Origin: a virus
Virus record (IMG/VR): IMGVR_UViG_3300025326_000104
Location: 1 to 40,106 of that record
Strand: one strand, 5' to 3'
Length of the DNA: 40,106 nucleotides
A model generated the notes under the pieces. The model worked only from the letters and a program-made list of their open reading frames with translations. It ran no database searches and had not been told where the DNA came from. Made by a program: the position numbers and the translations under genes. Below, piece by piece: positions 6,169 to 13,625 of the stretch (positions are counted from its first letter, which is position 1; every line of letters begins with the position of its first letter).

Positions 6169-6396
6169 ATGAAACGAATCTTAGTACTTGAAACCATCAG
6201 GTATATGTATGAAGTACCTAACAATGCTCCACTTGAAAGTGACTTAGCCTTTCAGATTTTTTTAAAGCAAGAAAAAATCAAAGCTCTTAGTAGTGAAACC
6301 GATTGGGAAATCATTGACGAAATCTATGTTCCTGATATTCCTGAATACATCCCAGAAGATGATCCAGACAATATCTCCGATGGGGAAAAAATATGA
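6169..6396 (+). CDS. Hypothetical acidic protein, 75 aa
   Basis: ATG preceded by AAAGGA. The sequence MKRILVLETIRYMYEVPNNA suggests one strand and helix. The tail is strongly acidic (VPDIPEYIPEDDPDNISDGE), which resembles small DNA-mimic or inhibitor proteins only in charge. No family is recognised. The stop overlaps the next start in ATGA. Confidence 0.6.
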   Translation: MKRILVLETIRYMYEVPNNAPLESDLAFQIFLKQEKIKALSSETDWEIIDEIYVPDIPEYIPEDDPDNISDGEKI

Positions 6397-6503
6397 GAGT
6401 AAACATTGGACGCCTTAACAGACTAATTGATCTGCTAATAACAACCATTCTTTATATCATCCTAATCTCTCTTATTTTCATCTTTGTTCTGGAACTCAAA
6501 TGA
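6393..6503 (+). CDS. Tiny single-span membrane protein, 36 aa
   Basis: It starts in the ATGA overlap with the 75-residue gene and ends in another ATGA overlap. Residues 12-33 (LLITTILYIILISLIFIFVL) are a clear membrane span after a basic N-terminus. Coupling on both sides supports real translation. Function unknown. Small early membrane proteins in phages can serve exclusion or membrane-targeting roles, which is speculation here. Confidence 0.55.
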   Translation: MRVNIGRLNRLIDLLITTILYIILISLIFIFVLELK

Positions 6504-6625
6504 CAATTCTCGAACAAGTTTATCCAATTCATTTTGGCTTGATAGAAGATTCAATTTTGAATGAAGCGTTAAACATCATTAACGAACCGGAGGCTCAAGT
6601 CTCCAAAACCAATAATCCAAAATAA
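6500..6625 (+). CDS. Tiny hypothetical protein, 41 aa
   Basis: It starts in the ATGA overlap with the membrane protein gene and has no separate ribosome binding site. It begins MTILEQVYPIHFGLIEDSIL, predicted helical, and ends just before the AGGAGG of the following gene. The only support is its coupling and tidy fit between neighbours. Confidence 0.4.
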   Translation: MTILEQVYPIHFGLIEDSILNEALNIINEPEAQVSKTNNPK

Positions 6626-6639
6626 GGAGGATTTGCAAT

Positions 6640-7131
6640 ATGCAGATCAATTTCTCATTAACACCAGGACGAGTCGAGTCCCTGAAGAATCAGGCGGCAG
6701 AAGCCGACTCGAAAATGACCGAAGACCGAAAGGAAGCGATTCTCGCTCTACCGGACGGAGGTTATGAATACACCGGAGAAAAAGAAGAGTTTGATTCTGA
6801 TTTTCCGGACTTCGTAGAATGGCTGACTGGAGCATCGATCACAGTTGACAGTGGTGATGCCAGTTATGCCAAACACTTGGTAATAGAGCACGCCAAGTTC
6901 AGTCTTGCAGAAGCAGGGCGTCGGTTTCTGGAGACTGCAGAATATACCGAGGCTGGAAATCTGACGAAAGCATCGAAGGATAAGCTCGATGCTTTCGTAG
7001 CAGAATATAAGCCATCGCCAGGACGGAGTTCCTCACTGTCAAACAAGTCGGATGAAGAACTTGCCGAAGAGACAAGACTGCTTGAAAAGAAACTGGAAAA
7101 GATTCGGCAAATCACAGCCCAGAGAAGTTAA
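6640..7131 (+). CDS. Hypothetical early protein, 163 aa, paralogous C-terminal motif
   Basis: ATG preceded by AAGGAGG. The protein is mostly helical and charged: MQINFSLTPGRVESLKNQAA, then an acidic central part and helices (AEAGRRFLETAEYTEAGNLT). The last 32 residues (LSNKSDEELAEETRLLEKKL onwards) follow the pattern KSDxELxxETxxLxKxxxKI seen at the end of the first early protein (3976-4509). This looks like a small helical hairpin or coiled-coil module shared by two early proteins. Function unknown. A hairpin follows at 7165. Confidence 0.7.
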   Translation: MQINFSLTPGRVESLKNQAAEADSKMTEDRKEAILALPDGGYEYTGEKEEFDSDFPDFVEWLTGASITVDSGDASYAKHLVIEHAKFSLAEAGRRFLETAEYTEAGNLTKASKDKLDAFVAEYKPSPGRSSSLSNKSDEELAEETRLLEKKLEKIRQITAQRS

Positions 7132-7164
7132 TCGCCTCTTCCGATTACCAAGTATTAAGAATAA

Positions 7165-7190
7165 CTCTGCCCTCTTGAAAGGGGGCAGAG
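7165..7190 (+). terminator. Hairpin, weak terminator
   Basis: CTCTGCCC pairs with GGGCAGAG, plus a T-G and a C-G pair, to give a ten-bp stem and six-base loop. It is 33 bases after the stop of the 163-residue gene. The following bases are ATTCTATTAAA, not a good T-run, so read-through or RNA processing is possible. Confidence 0.5.
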
Positions 7191-7218
7191 ATTCTATTAA
7201 ACATGAGGTAAATAAGAA

Positions 7219-7509
7219 ATGAAAGTTCATTTAAGATGCGATTCATTTAATTCGCAACATGCTCGTGTAACACTTTTTGTTAACGGCGCAAATACAGGAC
7301 AACTGACTCTTAACATAGGGGAAACTATTTGGCTTCATCACATCCTTGATAAAGGATGCGAAGCGTTATCTCCTAAAAATGAAATTCCTTTTACTTTTGT
7401 TGCAAGTGGAGATTTTCCAAAGCCGTCAGCAGAGGAGTTGCTTTCTGATTGTCCTGAAATTTTTCAACCTGGCAACGAAGAGGAAACTTTCAATGAATCA
7501 CATCCCTAA
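7219..7509 (+). CDS. Hypothetical protein, 96 aa
   Basis: ATG with GAGG twelve bases upstream. The first half is beta-rich (MKVHLRCDSFNSQHARVTLF, NGANTGQLTLNIGETIWLHH), compatible with a small beta-barrel. The C-terminal part is acidic and proline-containing. No family is recognised. It overlaps the next gene by 17 bp. Confidence 0.6.
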   Translation: MKVHLRCDSFNSQHARVTLFVNGANTGQLTLNIGETIWLHHILDKGCEALSPKNEIPFTFVASGDFPKPSAEELLSDCPEIFQPGNEEETFNESHP

Positions 7510-7840
7510 GCCTCGTGTATTCATTGTAAATTCTTCCTTCCATGATTTTTCCGAAGCCAGAAAGTATGGAGAGCTCATTTTCTTGAGCGAAGGAAAGGTA
7601 GATGGACTACGAATTAACAAGTACGGAAGAGATTTTGTAGACAAGTTAAAAGATATAACCACCGATGATTATATTGTTTGCACTTCCTTACAAATACTTA
7701 ATTTCCTTCTTGGGTTCATTATAGGATGGAAGAAGTTAAACAGGGTGAACGTTCTTTACTACCAGCAAGGCGAGTATGTGCACATTAAAATAAGCGCAGA
7801 TGATTTTCTAAAAAGCATACCGGAGACAGAAACTTTATGA
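7493..7840 (+). CDS. Hypothetical protein, 115 aa
   Basis: The frame is open from 7346, but the ATG at 7493 (MNHIPKPRVFIVNSSFHDFS) has GAGG at a fair distance and avoids a long overlap, so I use it. The N-terminal pattern, strand followed by NSSFHDFSEARKYGELIFLS, resembles an alpha/beta nucleotide-type fold. A hydrophobic segment (ILNFLLGFIIGW) lies around residues 67-78. The stop overlaps the nuclease gene in ATGA. Function unknown. Confidence 0.6.
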   Translation: MNHIPKPRVFIVNSSFHDFSEARKYGELIFLSEGKVDGLRINKYGRDFVDKLKDITTDDYIVCTSLQILNFLLGFIIGWKKLNRVNVLYYQQGEYVHIKISADDFLKSIPETETL

Positions 7841-8925
7841 GAAAACAAACTGCGCTTCACCTTGATCCAGTCGTCGATGTCATAGACAACTCAAAAATGT
7901 CTGATTTCAAGCGCTGTATGCGCTACGGTTTTTTCAAGCATATTCTCGGTTGGAAGTCTCCTTACCCTTCCATAGATCTTGTCTTTGGCGCATCATATCA
8001 CGAAGGTCACGAAGTTCTTGGAATCAAAGGTTACAAAAAGGAAAATCTTGATGAAGCAATGAATGCTTTCCTCACCCTTTATCGAGAAGAGTTCTCTCCA
8101 TCGACTGATAACGATATGCAACTTGCAAAAGGAAAGTCTCCACAAAGCGCAGAACGAGCATACCGCTACTATATCGAGAAATATAAAAACGATGCCTACG
8201 AACATCTTTATTGCGAGATAGGAATCCCAGTTCCTATTGGTGATGATCGCACTTTTCACATTAAGATTGATAAGATAAGTCGCCGCCGTACTGATGGGAA
8301 AATCATTGCAATCGACCATAAAACTTCCTCAAGAGAGACTCAATATTGGGCGGAGCAGTGGGAATCTAAGAATCAATTTTTTGGATACATTCACGGACTT
8401 CTCTGTCTTTCTGATTTTGATGAAGTCATAGGTCTCCTCGTCGATGGAACATTCCTTTATAAATCTTCTCCGCCAAAATTTCGACGCCATCTCATCCGTA
8501 AATCTCCGATGCAAATGCAATCATGGCTTCATAACATCCAATATTGGTATGATCAGATCAAAATGCATATTCGTGTTGCTCTAAAGGAAAATTCCAATCA
8601 ATCAGTTATGGTTTCATTTCCTCAGAACGACGAGGGATGTGTCAGTTATGGTAAAATCTGTCCCTTCTTTGCAATTTGCTGGTCTACTCCAAATCCTCTC
8701 AGGTATTACCGCACACCTGATGACACGCCAGTCGAGTTTATTTACGACCATTGGGATCCACGTACTGATCCAGTCAGCAACAGAATTAATCCTGAAACTG
8801 GAGAAATAATCAAAGTGGACAAAAGAAAACTAAGAAAGAGGAAAAAAGTCTTGGAGCCTATTGTCGAAGACACCGAGCTCAAAACAGGACTTCTTTTTTC
8901 AATAATGAAGGAAAGGAAGAAATGA
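7837..8925 (+). CDS. PD-(D/E)XK family nuclease with Fe-S-type cysteines
   Basis: The 362-residue protein has the RecB/Cas4-type core: Glu127 in EIGIPVPI, Asp145 in KIDKI, and the signature IIAIDHKTSS with Asp160 and Lys162. The N-terminal DFKRCMRYGF (Cys27) and the C-terminal Cys268, Cys275 and Cys281 (GCVSYGKICPFFAIC) form the arrangement used in AddB and Cas4 to hold a 4Fe-4S cluster. In phages such proteins process DNA ends for recombination or replication. Its place upstream of an exonuclease, a Sak4-like ATPase and an SSB-like gene supports that. It overlaps both neighbours by four bases. Substrate polarity cannot be told from sequence. Confidence 0.85.
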   Translation: MRKQTALHLDPVVDVIDNSKMSDFKRCMRYGFFKHILGWKSPYPSIDLVFGASYHEGHEVLGIKGYKKENLDEAMNAFLTLYREEFSPSTDNDMQLAKGKSPQSAERAYRYYIEKYKNDAYEHLYCEIGIPVPIGDDRTFHIKIDKISRRRTDGKIIAIDHKTSSRETQYWAEQWESKNQFFGYIHGLLCLSDFDEVIGLLVDGTFLYKSSPPKFRRHLIRKSPMQMQSWLHNIQYWYDQIKMHIRVALKENSNQSVMVSFPQNDEGCVSYGKICPFFAICWSTPNPLRYYRTPDDTPVEFIYDHWDPRTDPVSNRINPETGEIIKVDKRKLRKRKKVLEPIVEDTELKTGLLFSIMKERKK

Positions 8926-9290
8926 TGAAAACAATAATTGCAGGAAGTCGTGACTTCAATGACTATGAAACTCTCCTGGCTGTTCTTCTCAAAGTTGGTT
9001 GGCATATCTCTGAGGTTGTAAGTGGTGGAGCTCATGGAGTAGACCAACTTGGAGAACGTTTCGCAAAAGCTAATGGTATCACCTATACAGTCTTTAAAGC
9101 TGATTGGGATCAATTTGGTAGAAGAGCTGGAATGCTTCGTAACAAGGAAATGGCAAACTATGCAGACGCTTGTGTTGTTATATGGAACGGACACAGTTCA
9201 GGCTCGGCAGACATGATTGAAACTGCAATGAATGAATGTAGGCTTACAATGGTTTATAATCTTAGCGTCAAAAGAAAGGAGGAGAAATGA
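8922..9290 (+). CDS. DUF2493 (YspA-like) SLOG-family protein
   Basis: The 122-residue protein has the family signatures: IIAGSRDF at residues 5-12, VVSGGAHGVDQLGERFA (nucleotide-binding loop) in the middle, FGRRAGMLRNKEMANYADA, and VIWNGHSSGSADMIETA. SLOG/Rossmann proteins of this group bind nucleotide-derived ligands. The DUF2493 family occurs often in phages with unknown reaction. It starts in ATGA overlap with the nuclease gene; two adjacent ATG codons are possible starts. A role in sensing or modifying nucleotides during replication is inferred from fold and neighbours. Confidence 0.85.
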   Translation: MMKTIIAGSRDFNDYETLLAVLLKVGWHISEVVSGGAHGVDQLGERFAKANGITYTVFKADWDQFGRRAGMLRNKEMANYADACVVIWNGHSSGSADMIETAMNECRLTMVYNLSVKRKEEK

Positions 9291-9682
9291 ACCTATGTGT
9301 TACTTGTGGAGAACAGATTCATTTCGACGGTAAGATCTGGATACATTCAACTTCTTCTCCAGAACATCCAGCCATTCCGAAAGAACTTTCTCCTTCTCAA
9401 ATTGTCGAGGAAATCATGAGACGGATTGGTCTAATCAAAGAAGAAATGAAAGTCAATTTTGTGTATGGAATCGTTTTGCCAACACCACATTCACGTTTAG
9501 AAGGAACTTTTTCTATAAACCAAGTCGTAACTTTCATTCCCGACGCTCCTCCGAAACTAAATGTGCATTGCTTAAAAATTATTGCAAATATGGCTTTCGA
9601 TCTGGCTCGCCAAATTGAGCTACAAAATCGTCCTTCCTCACGTTCAGAAAGTGAACATAAGGTGAAACGAGGATTAAACTAA
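9287..9682 (+). CDS. Hypothetical protein with N-terminal zinc-site-like motif, 131 aa
   Basis: It starts in ATGA overlap, with AAAGGAGG just upstream. MNLCVTCGEQIHFDGKIWIH plus a later His (residue 27, SSPEHPAIP) gives a Cys-x2-Cys/His pattern that could bind zinc. The centre is mixed alpha/beta and unknown. The last residues, SSRSESEHKVKRGLN, are encoded by a copy of the dispersed hairpin (9637-9661). That matches the tail style of the 136-residue protein at 4984-5394. Confidence 0.65.
   Translation: MNLCVTCGEQIHFDGKIWIHSTSSPEHPAIPKELSPSQIVEEIMRRIGLIKEEMKVNFVYGIVLPTPHSRLEGTFSINQVVTFIPDAPPKLNVHCLKIIANMAFDLARQIELQNRPSSRSESEHKVKRGLN
9637..9661 (+). repeat. Dispersed hairpin repeat, copy 3
   Basis: Left arm CTCACGTTCA, loop GAAAG, right arm TGAACATAAG, followed by GTG. 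It matches the 3424-3448 copy exactly in all 25 bases, in the opposite orientation, and lies in the 3' end of the 131-residue gene. Confidence 0.85.
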
Positions 9683-9696
9683 GAGAGACCAGTTCA

Positions 9697-10269
9697 ATGA
9701 AACTATTATTTGTCGATGTTGAGACTACGGGATTAGACCCGAAAGAGAACGGTATTGTCCAACTTAGTGGAATAGTTGAGATTGATGATAAACAAATAGA
9801 GAGCTTTAATTACCATATCGCACCATTTCAATACGATAAGATTGATGATAAGGCTCTCGAGGTCAATCGATTTACTCACAAAACAATCGAATCTTATGAT
9901 CATCCCATTCCTATCCAAAGCCAATTCAAAAAATTATTTTTGTCTCAGTATATAAATCCCTACAACAAAGATGACAAATTCCACTTCATCGGTTACAATG
10001 CTCGTTTTGACGCTGACTTCATACGAGCATGGTTTGAGAAATGTGGCGATCGTTATTTTGGATCGTGGTTCTTTTTTCCTCCGATAGATGTTATGAACCT
10101 GGCGGCGCTAAGAGCAATGGAAGTCAGACATACTTTCAAAGACTTCAAACTTTCTACCGTTACTGAATTTTTTGAGGTTGAAGTGGATGAGAAAAAGGCT
10201 CACGATGCTTTGTATGACATCGAGATAACAAGGTTATTATATTATAAATTAAGAAAGGAATTAAGATGA
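9697..10269 (+). CDS. DnaQ-like 3'-5' exonuclease (DEDDh)
   Basis: The 190-residue protein shows all DEDDh motifs: FVDVETTGLD with Asp7 and Glu9, NARFDADFIRAWF with Asp105, and KKAHDALYDIEITRLL with His169 and Asp174. It therefore resembles a DNA polymerase III epsilon-type proofreading exonuclease, removing nucleotides from 3' ends. The phage polymerase (15857-18415) already carries its own exonuclease domain, so this enzyme may instead work in end processing or RNA/DNA turnover. It overlaps the Sak4-like gene by four bases. Confidence 0.9.
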   Translation: MKLLFVDVETTGLDPKENGIVQLSGIVEIDDKQIESFNYHIAPFQYDKIDDKALEVNRFTHKTIESYDHPIPIQSQFKKLFLSQYINPYNKDDKFHFIGYNARFDADFIRAWFEKCGDRYFGSWFFFPPIDVMNLAALRAMEVRHTFKDFKLSTVTEFFEVEVDEKKAHDALYDIEITRLLYYKLRKELR

Positions 10270-11225
10270 AAATAATTAAAACTGGCTCTCTTCCTGTAAT
10301 TAAAAAAACACAGGGAGAGGTCAAAGATATGTATTCTATGGAAGGAATCATTGGAATGAGCAATGAAGAATTAAAACACGATGACTCATTAACTTCTACA
10401 CTAAGCGCTTTACTTATGGGAATGCCGACTGTTGGTAAAACAGTGATGCTCGGAACTTCCACATTGCCGTTGCTTATTTATTCCTTTGACCCAAAATCGA
10501 CTGTAGTTTTATGGACTCACTATCCCAAACTGATGAAGGAAAGATGGATAGTGGTCAAACCATTTTGGGACGAAGGAGGAAACAGAAATCCGAAGGCATA
10601 TATGGAATGGGAGAAAACGTACGAGAATCATCGGGACACAGGATTCCTTGAACGGTTTGCTACAGTTTCTATTGACTCTTATACTGGTTGGATTCTCACA
10701 GCTGGGAACTACTGGTTACATGAGAAGAATAAAGAAAGATCTATGAAAGAAAGAGGAAAGTTGTTAGACCATTTGGCTCAGGGAGACTATCCTGGACTGT
10801 ATGATCTTTCATCAACAATGGTCTATGAGTTAAATTCTGGAAGTTGGCACTTTCTCGTGACTTGCCATCTTAGGATTGTACGGAATGAAGAAACAGGAGT
10901 AGATGAAAGAACAGAGCTCCAAGTATATAAGGCTTTGAAAACTGAAATCCCCCGCCTTTTCTCAGAGAAGTATGTCCTTACTAAGAAACAAGTTGGTCCA
11001 GGAGAAGTGAAGTATATCCTTCTAACGGATGTTCAAGGATTGTATCATATAGTAGGATCACAATTGAGAAAGAAACACGGAAAAAACATTAAGGTTGAAG
11101 AAGAACCAAACTTTAGGTCTCTGTTCCGTAAGGCAGAAAAAAGTTACGAGGATAAACCACACTGGAAAACTGGCAAGAAACTAAACGCCGATTTACTTCC
11201 GGATGATCTTAAGGAGTATATATGA
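10266..11225 (+). CDS. Sak4-like / AAA_24 ATPase, phage recombination protein
   Basis: The 319-residue protein has a Walker A loop GMPTVGKT at residues 52-59 followed by a short RecA-like core (PLLIYSFDPKSTVVL, ATVSIDSYTGWIL as the likely Walker B strand). The late part (LTDVQGLYHIVGSQ) and basic tail fit the phage nucleotide-binding AAA_24/Sak4 group, which promotes single-strand annealing with a partner SSB. An SSB-like gene lies two genes on, which is the usual partnership. It starts in ATGA overlap with the exonuclease gene and ends in ATGA overlap with the DUF4406 gene. Confidence 0.8.
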   Translation: MKIIKTGSLPVIKKTQGEVKDMYSMEGIIGMSNEELKHDDSLTSTLSALLMGMPTVGKTVMLGTSTLPLLIYSFDPKSTVVLWTHYPKLMKERWIVVKPFWDEGGNRNPKAYMEWEKTYENHRDTGFLERFATVSIDSYTGWILTAGNYWLHEKNKERSMKERGKLLDHLAQGDYPGLYDLSSTMVYELNSGSWHFLVTCHLRIVRNEETGVDERTELQVYKALKTEIPRLFSEKYVLTKKQVGPGEVKYILLTDVQGLYHIVGSQLRKKHGKNIKVEEEPNFRSLFRKAEKSYEDKPHWKTGKKLNADLLPDDLKEYI

Positions 11226-11545
11226 AAACAGTTTATATTGCCTCGCCCTACTCAGAAGGAGACATAGCAGTCAATGTAAAACGACAAATAGATGCAGCAT
11301 CAGATTTAATTGGATATGGATTAGTTCCTTATGCTCCTTTGTTATCACACTTTTTACATATAGTACATCCACAACCATATGAGAAATGGTTGGAAGTGGA
11401 TTTAGAATGGGTAAAGCGGTGTGATATTTTTCTTCGTTTGGAGGGAAAATCGAAGGGAGCGGATATAGAATTGCAACTTGCAAAATCTTTGAATAAGAAA
11501 ATTTATTACAATTTGGGATTATTAATACTGAAGGAGGCATTATGA
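11222..11545 (+). CDS. DUF4406 / nucleoside 2-deoxyribosyltransferase-like protein
   Basis: The 107-residue protein begins KTVYIASPYSEGD, the usual N-terminal motif of the nucleoside 2-deoxyribosyltransferase-like fold. PYAPLLSHFLH, LEVDLEWVKRCDIFLRLEGKSKGADIELQLAK follow, typical of DUF4406 proteins in phages. The fold cuts or transfers N-glycosidic bonds in deoxynucleosides, or binds nucleotides without catalysis. It is coupled to neighbours by four-base overlaps at both ends. The exact substrate is unknown. Confidence 0.8.
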   Translation: MKTVYIASPYSEGDIAVNVKRQIDAASDLIGYGLVPYAPLLSHFLHIVHPQPYEKWLEVDLEWVKRCDIFLRLEGKSKGADIELQLAKSLNKKIYYNLGLLILKEAL

Positions 11546-11769
11546 GTAAATATAATCAGAATAACTTTCCACCCTTCAAACAGGAAGATATCAACCACGG
11601 AGTTACATCGGGAGTTTTAAAGGATGATGAAGGAAATGAATGGAAATTAATCAAATCAAGTTTCGCAAAGACAGAGTTTTATTGTGAGTTCCTACATTTA
11701 AGTTTTCCATTATATGATAACACACCAAAACCAATAGACCGGATGAGAGATTATAGCCGGTTTAAATAA
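11542..11769 (+). CDS. Hypothetical protein, 75 aa
   Basis: It starts in ATGA overlap with the DUF4406 gene, preceded by GGAGG. The N-terminus is Asn/Gln-rich (MSKYNQNNFPPFKQEDINHG), followed by strands (GNEWKLIKSSFAKTEFYCEF). No motif is recognised. Confidence 0.6.
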   Translation: MSKYNQNNFPPFKQEDINHGVTSGVLKDDEGNEWKLIKSSFAKTEFYCEFLHLSFPLYDNTPKPIDRMRDYSRFK

Positions 11770-11797
11770 TTAACCCATAATAAAAGGAGGACTCAAT

Positions 11798-12307
11798 ATG
11801 AGTCTTATTCAGTCAGTTATGAAGAACACTCCAGACCGCCATTTGGTTGAACCAAATGAGAGGTATGAAGTGAAAGTAATTAAAGCTACCTTTGGTAGCA
11901 CAAAAGGTCAGGAGGAAACCGACGAGAGTGAAGGTAAAGCACAGCGCCCTGTGATTAATGTGACTCTTGCAATCGCTGATGATCCTCTGGCTAAACCACT
12001 GTTTGAGCAACTATATTTTCCAATAGAAGGAGATAGTGACTTTGCCGTGCAAGCTATGGGTGAAAGGATCAAAGTGGCATTTGTTGCTTTGAATTACAAT
12101 TCAACTCAGCACGGTGATATCAAAGAGTCACAGTGGAAGCCAGGTATGGAAACGATCGAGCTTCCTGGATTCAAAACTCTGAGAGGTTTCATAGTGGCAG
12201 GAATTGAGGAATTTTACAAGGGAAGGAATGGCGAGATGGTTGAGCTCGACCAACCGAGAAATTTTATCAAGCGATGGGTAATGCCAGAACCGGATAAAAA
12301 GAAATAA
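11798..12307 (+). CDS. Single-stranded DNA-binding-like protein, 169 aa
   Basis: ATG preceded by AAAGGAGG. The pattern RYEVKVIKATFGSTKG, RPVINVTLAIADDPLAKPLF, LRGFIVAGIEEFYKG and a charged C-terminus ending DKKK resembles OB-fold proteins encoded beside Sak4 ATPases (DUF669/DUF2815-like), which coat single-stranded DNA. It lacks a classic acidic bacterial SSB tip. Gene order with the Sak4-like ATPase is the main support. A long hairpin follows. Confidence 0.6.
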   Translation: MSLIQSVMKNTPDRHLVEPNERYEVKVIKATFGSTKGQEETDESEGKAQRPVINVTLAIADDPLAKPLFEQLYFPIEGDSDFAVQAMGERIKVAFVALNYNSTQHGDIKESQWKPGMETIELPGFKTLRGFIVAGIEEFYKGRNGEMVELDQPRNFIKRWVMPEPDKKK

Positions 12308-12368
12308 GCTCGCCCTGACAATAGGAGCCAGGTTAGTTTGCTTGGCTCCTATCTTATTGCGAGGAGCT
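12307..12368 (+). terminator. Long hairpin after the SSB-like gene
   Basis: The perfect ten-bp inner stem ATAGGAGCCA (12321-12330) with TGGCTCCTAT (12343-12352) is enclosed by an outer AAGCTC/GAGCTT pairing. There is no strong T-run after the inner stem (CTTATTGC). A processing or attenuation site is as likely as a terminator. The rest of the gap to 12413 holds only the next ribosome binding site. Confidence 0.5.
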
Positions 12369-12413
12369 TAACTTTTGGTTAAAAAGAACTAATTAAACAA
12401 AAGGAGAATTGAA

Positions 12414-12656
12414 ATGTATGCTTTTCAAATAAAATATAGTTACAGAGAACAAGTAGGTAGTAAATTGAGCGCGCAGGAATATCAAGATAAAATCACTATT
12501 TTTACCGATGGCGACGCCCTGCATGCATTAATAGAGGCATTAAACAAAATAAAACCCCCGATTGAATGGGAAGATGAAGATGGAACAAAACACGAATCTT
12601 TTAGGGAGGAAATATTTATTTTTGATGTGGAATTATTAGCCGAAACAAACGAGTGA
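12414..12656 (+). CDS. Hypothetical acidic protein, 80 aa
   Basis: ATG preceded by AAAGGAG at nine bases. MYAFQIKYSYREQVGSKLSA suggests strands, followed by a helix (DGDALHALIEALNKIKPPIE) and an acidic tail (FIFDVELLAETNE). The layout beta-helix-beta would suit a small regulator, but no family is recognised. Confidence 0.6.
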   Translation: MYAFQIKYSYREQVGSKLSAQEYQDKITIFTDGDALHALIEALNKIKPPIEWEDEDGTKHESFREEIFIFDVELLAETNE

Positions 12657-12663
12657 AAGGAGA

Positions 12664-12996
12664 ATGGCAGAACTAAAATTTTTATGCCCAGTTTGTGAAA
12701 GACAACTTGCTCGAAAATACTCGAGCTCTTTGAAAACTACTATATGGTATTGTGAGTTTTGTGCTAATGAGGAGCCGGTGGTTAGCCCGCAAATTTATAT
12801 TGCGGCAGTAAATGGCAGAAAAGAATTTAGATTGGCATATAAGCGAGAACTGAAAAAGAATCGGAAGTATGAAAAGGTTCTTAGATATTATGCGCAATTA
12901 CCCGATGGCGAATTAGCACACAAAATTTTAAATGAGGAAGCGGTGCCTCAATCTAAAATAAAAAGGCACCGAAGGTCACGTGCAGCCCGTGGTTAG
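12664..12996 (+). CDS. Zinc-ribbon-like protein, 110 aa
   Basis: ATG preceded by AAAGGAGA. FLCPVCERQL at residues 6-15 and WYCEFCANEE at about 28-37 make a Cys-x2-Cys pair twice, a zinc ribbon. The rest is basic and helical and ends KRHRRSRAARG, so nucleic-acid binding is plausible. No exact family is recognised. It ends 46 bases before the next start. Confidence 0.65.
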   Translation: MAELKFLCPVCERQLARKYSSSLKTTIWYCEFCANEEPVVSPQIYIAAVNGRKEFRLAYKRELKKNRKYEKVLRYYAQLPDGELAHKILNEEAVPQSKIKRHRRSRAARG

Positions 12997-13042
12997 GCGG
13001 TTTAAACAAATAATATATTCTCACGGAGAAGAAAGGGATATA

Positions 13043-13255
13043 ATGGATTTCGTGATTGCAAAAATAGATGACAAAATAAAATCTGCTGATTGCAATAATA
13101 GAGATTGGACTTACTGGTATCAATGTGGATTGCATGATGCTAAAGAAATTATTTTAGGTTATAAATGCAAAAAGTGTGGACAATATCCCGAAGGACAAGG
13201 TGGGGAGTATCCATGTGCTAAATGTGGGTTACCAGTTGTTCACGATGAAGCCTAA
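13043..13255 (+). CDS. Zinc-ribbon-like protein, 70 aa
   Basis: The frame is open from 12980, but ATG at 13043 has AAAGGG at a proper distance and avoids overlap with the previous gene. MDFVIAKIDDKIKSADCNNR leads into WTYWYQCGLHDAKEIILGYK and then CKKCGQYPEGQG with CAKCGLPVVH near the end, a four-cysteine zinc ribbon at residues 47-65. A nucleic-acid or protein adaptor role is possible; nothing more specific can be said. Confidence 0.6.
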   Translation: MDFVIAKIDDKIKSADCNNRDWTYWYQCGLHDAKEIILGYKCKKCGQYPEGQGGEYPCAKCGLPVVHDEA

Positions 13256-13364
13256 CAGCGTTGAATTAAGGGATGAAGGTCTTGAGAATGAATTAAATCA
13301 GTATGAGAAATGGGAAAATGCCGAAAAGCAAGGAAAGAAAATTAGATTTTTAGAGGCTTGCTAA
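13245..13364 (+). CDS. Tiny hypothetical protein, 39 aa
   Basis: The frame is open from 13176, but the ATG at 13245 (MKPNSVELRDEGLENELNQY) overlaps the end of the zinc-ribbon gene by 11 bp, as many genes do here. The product is a charged helix ending KIRFLEAC. No ribosome binding site is clear, so it would depend on coupling. Confidence 0.4.
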   Translation: MKPNSVELRDEGLENELNQYEKWENAEKQGKKIRFLEAC

Positions 13365-13367
13365 AGG

Positions 13368-13625
13368 ATGAATTTAGAAACTCTTAAGATTCCATACTTG
13401 AATCTTCTTCTCGAACAGAAAAGAATCCTTATTCTTTCTATTCGAGAATCACGTCTTCAGATCAAAAAGAAATCTACTAACAAAGTTAAGAGCAAAGTAG
13501 CAAGGGCAAAGAAAGTTAAAAGCATCGAAGATATGACAGAAAAAGAGATTGAAAAGAGAATAGAATCTATTATAAAACTACTCGAGGAGAGAAAAAATGC
13601 CAAAGAAAAGAAAACCAATTCCTAA
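13368..13625 (+). CDS. Small basic coiled-coil-like protein, 85 aa
   Basis: ATG preceded by AAAGG. After MNLETLKIPYLNLLLEQKRI comes a lysine-rich helical stretch and a coiled-coil-like end (DMTEKEIEKRIESIIKLLEE). It overlaps the methyltransferase gene by 29 bp in another frame. No function can be assigned. Confidence 0.55.
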   Translation: MNLETLKIPYLNLLLEQKRILILSIRESRLQIKKKSTNKVKSKVARAKKVKSIEDMTEKEIEKRIESIIKLLEERKNAKEKKTNS

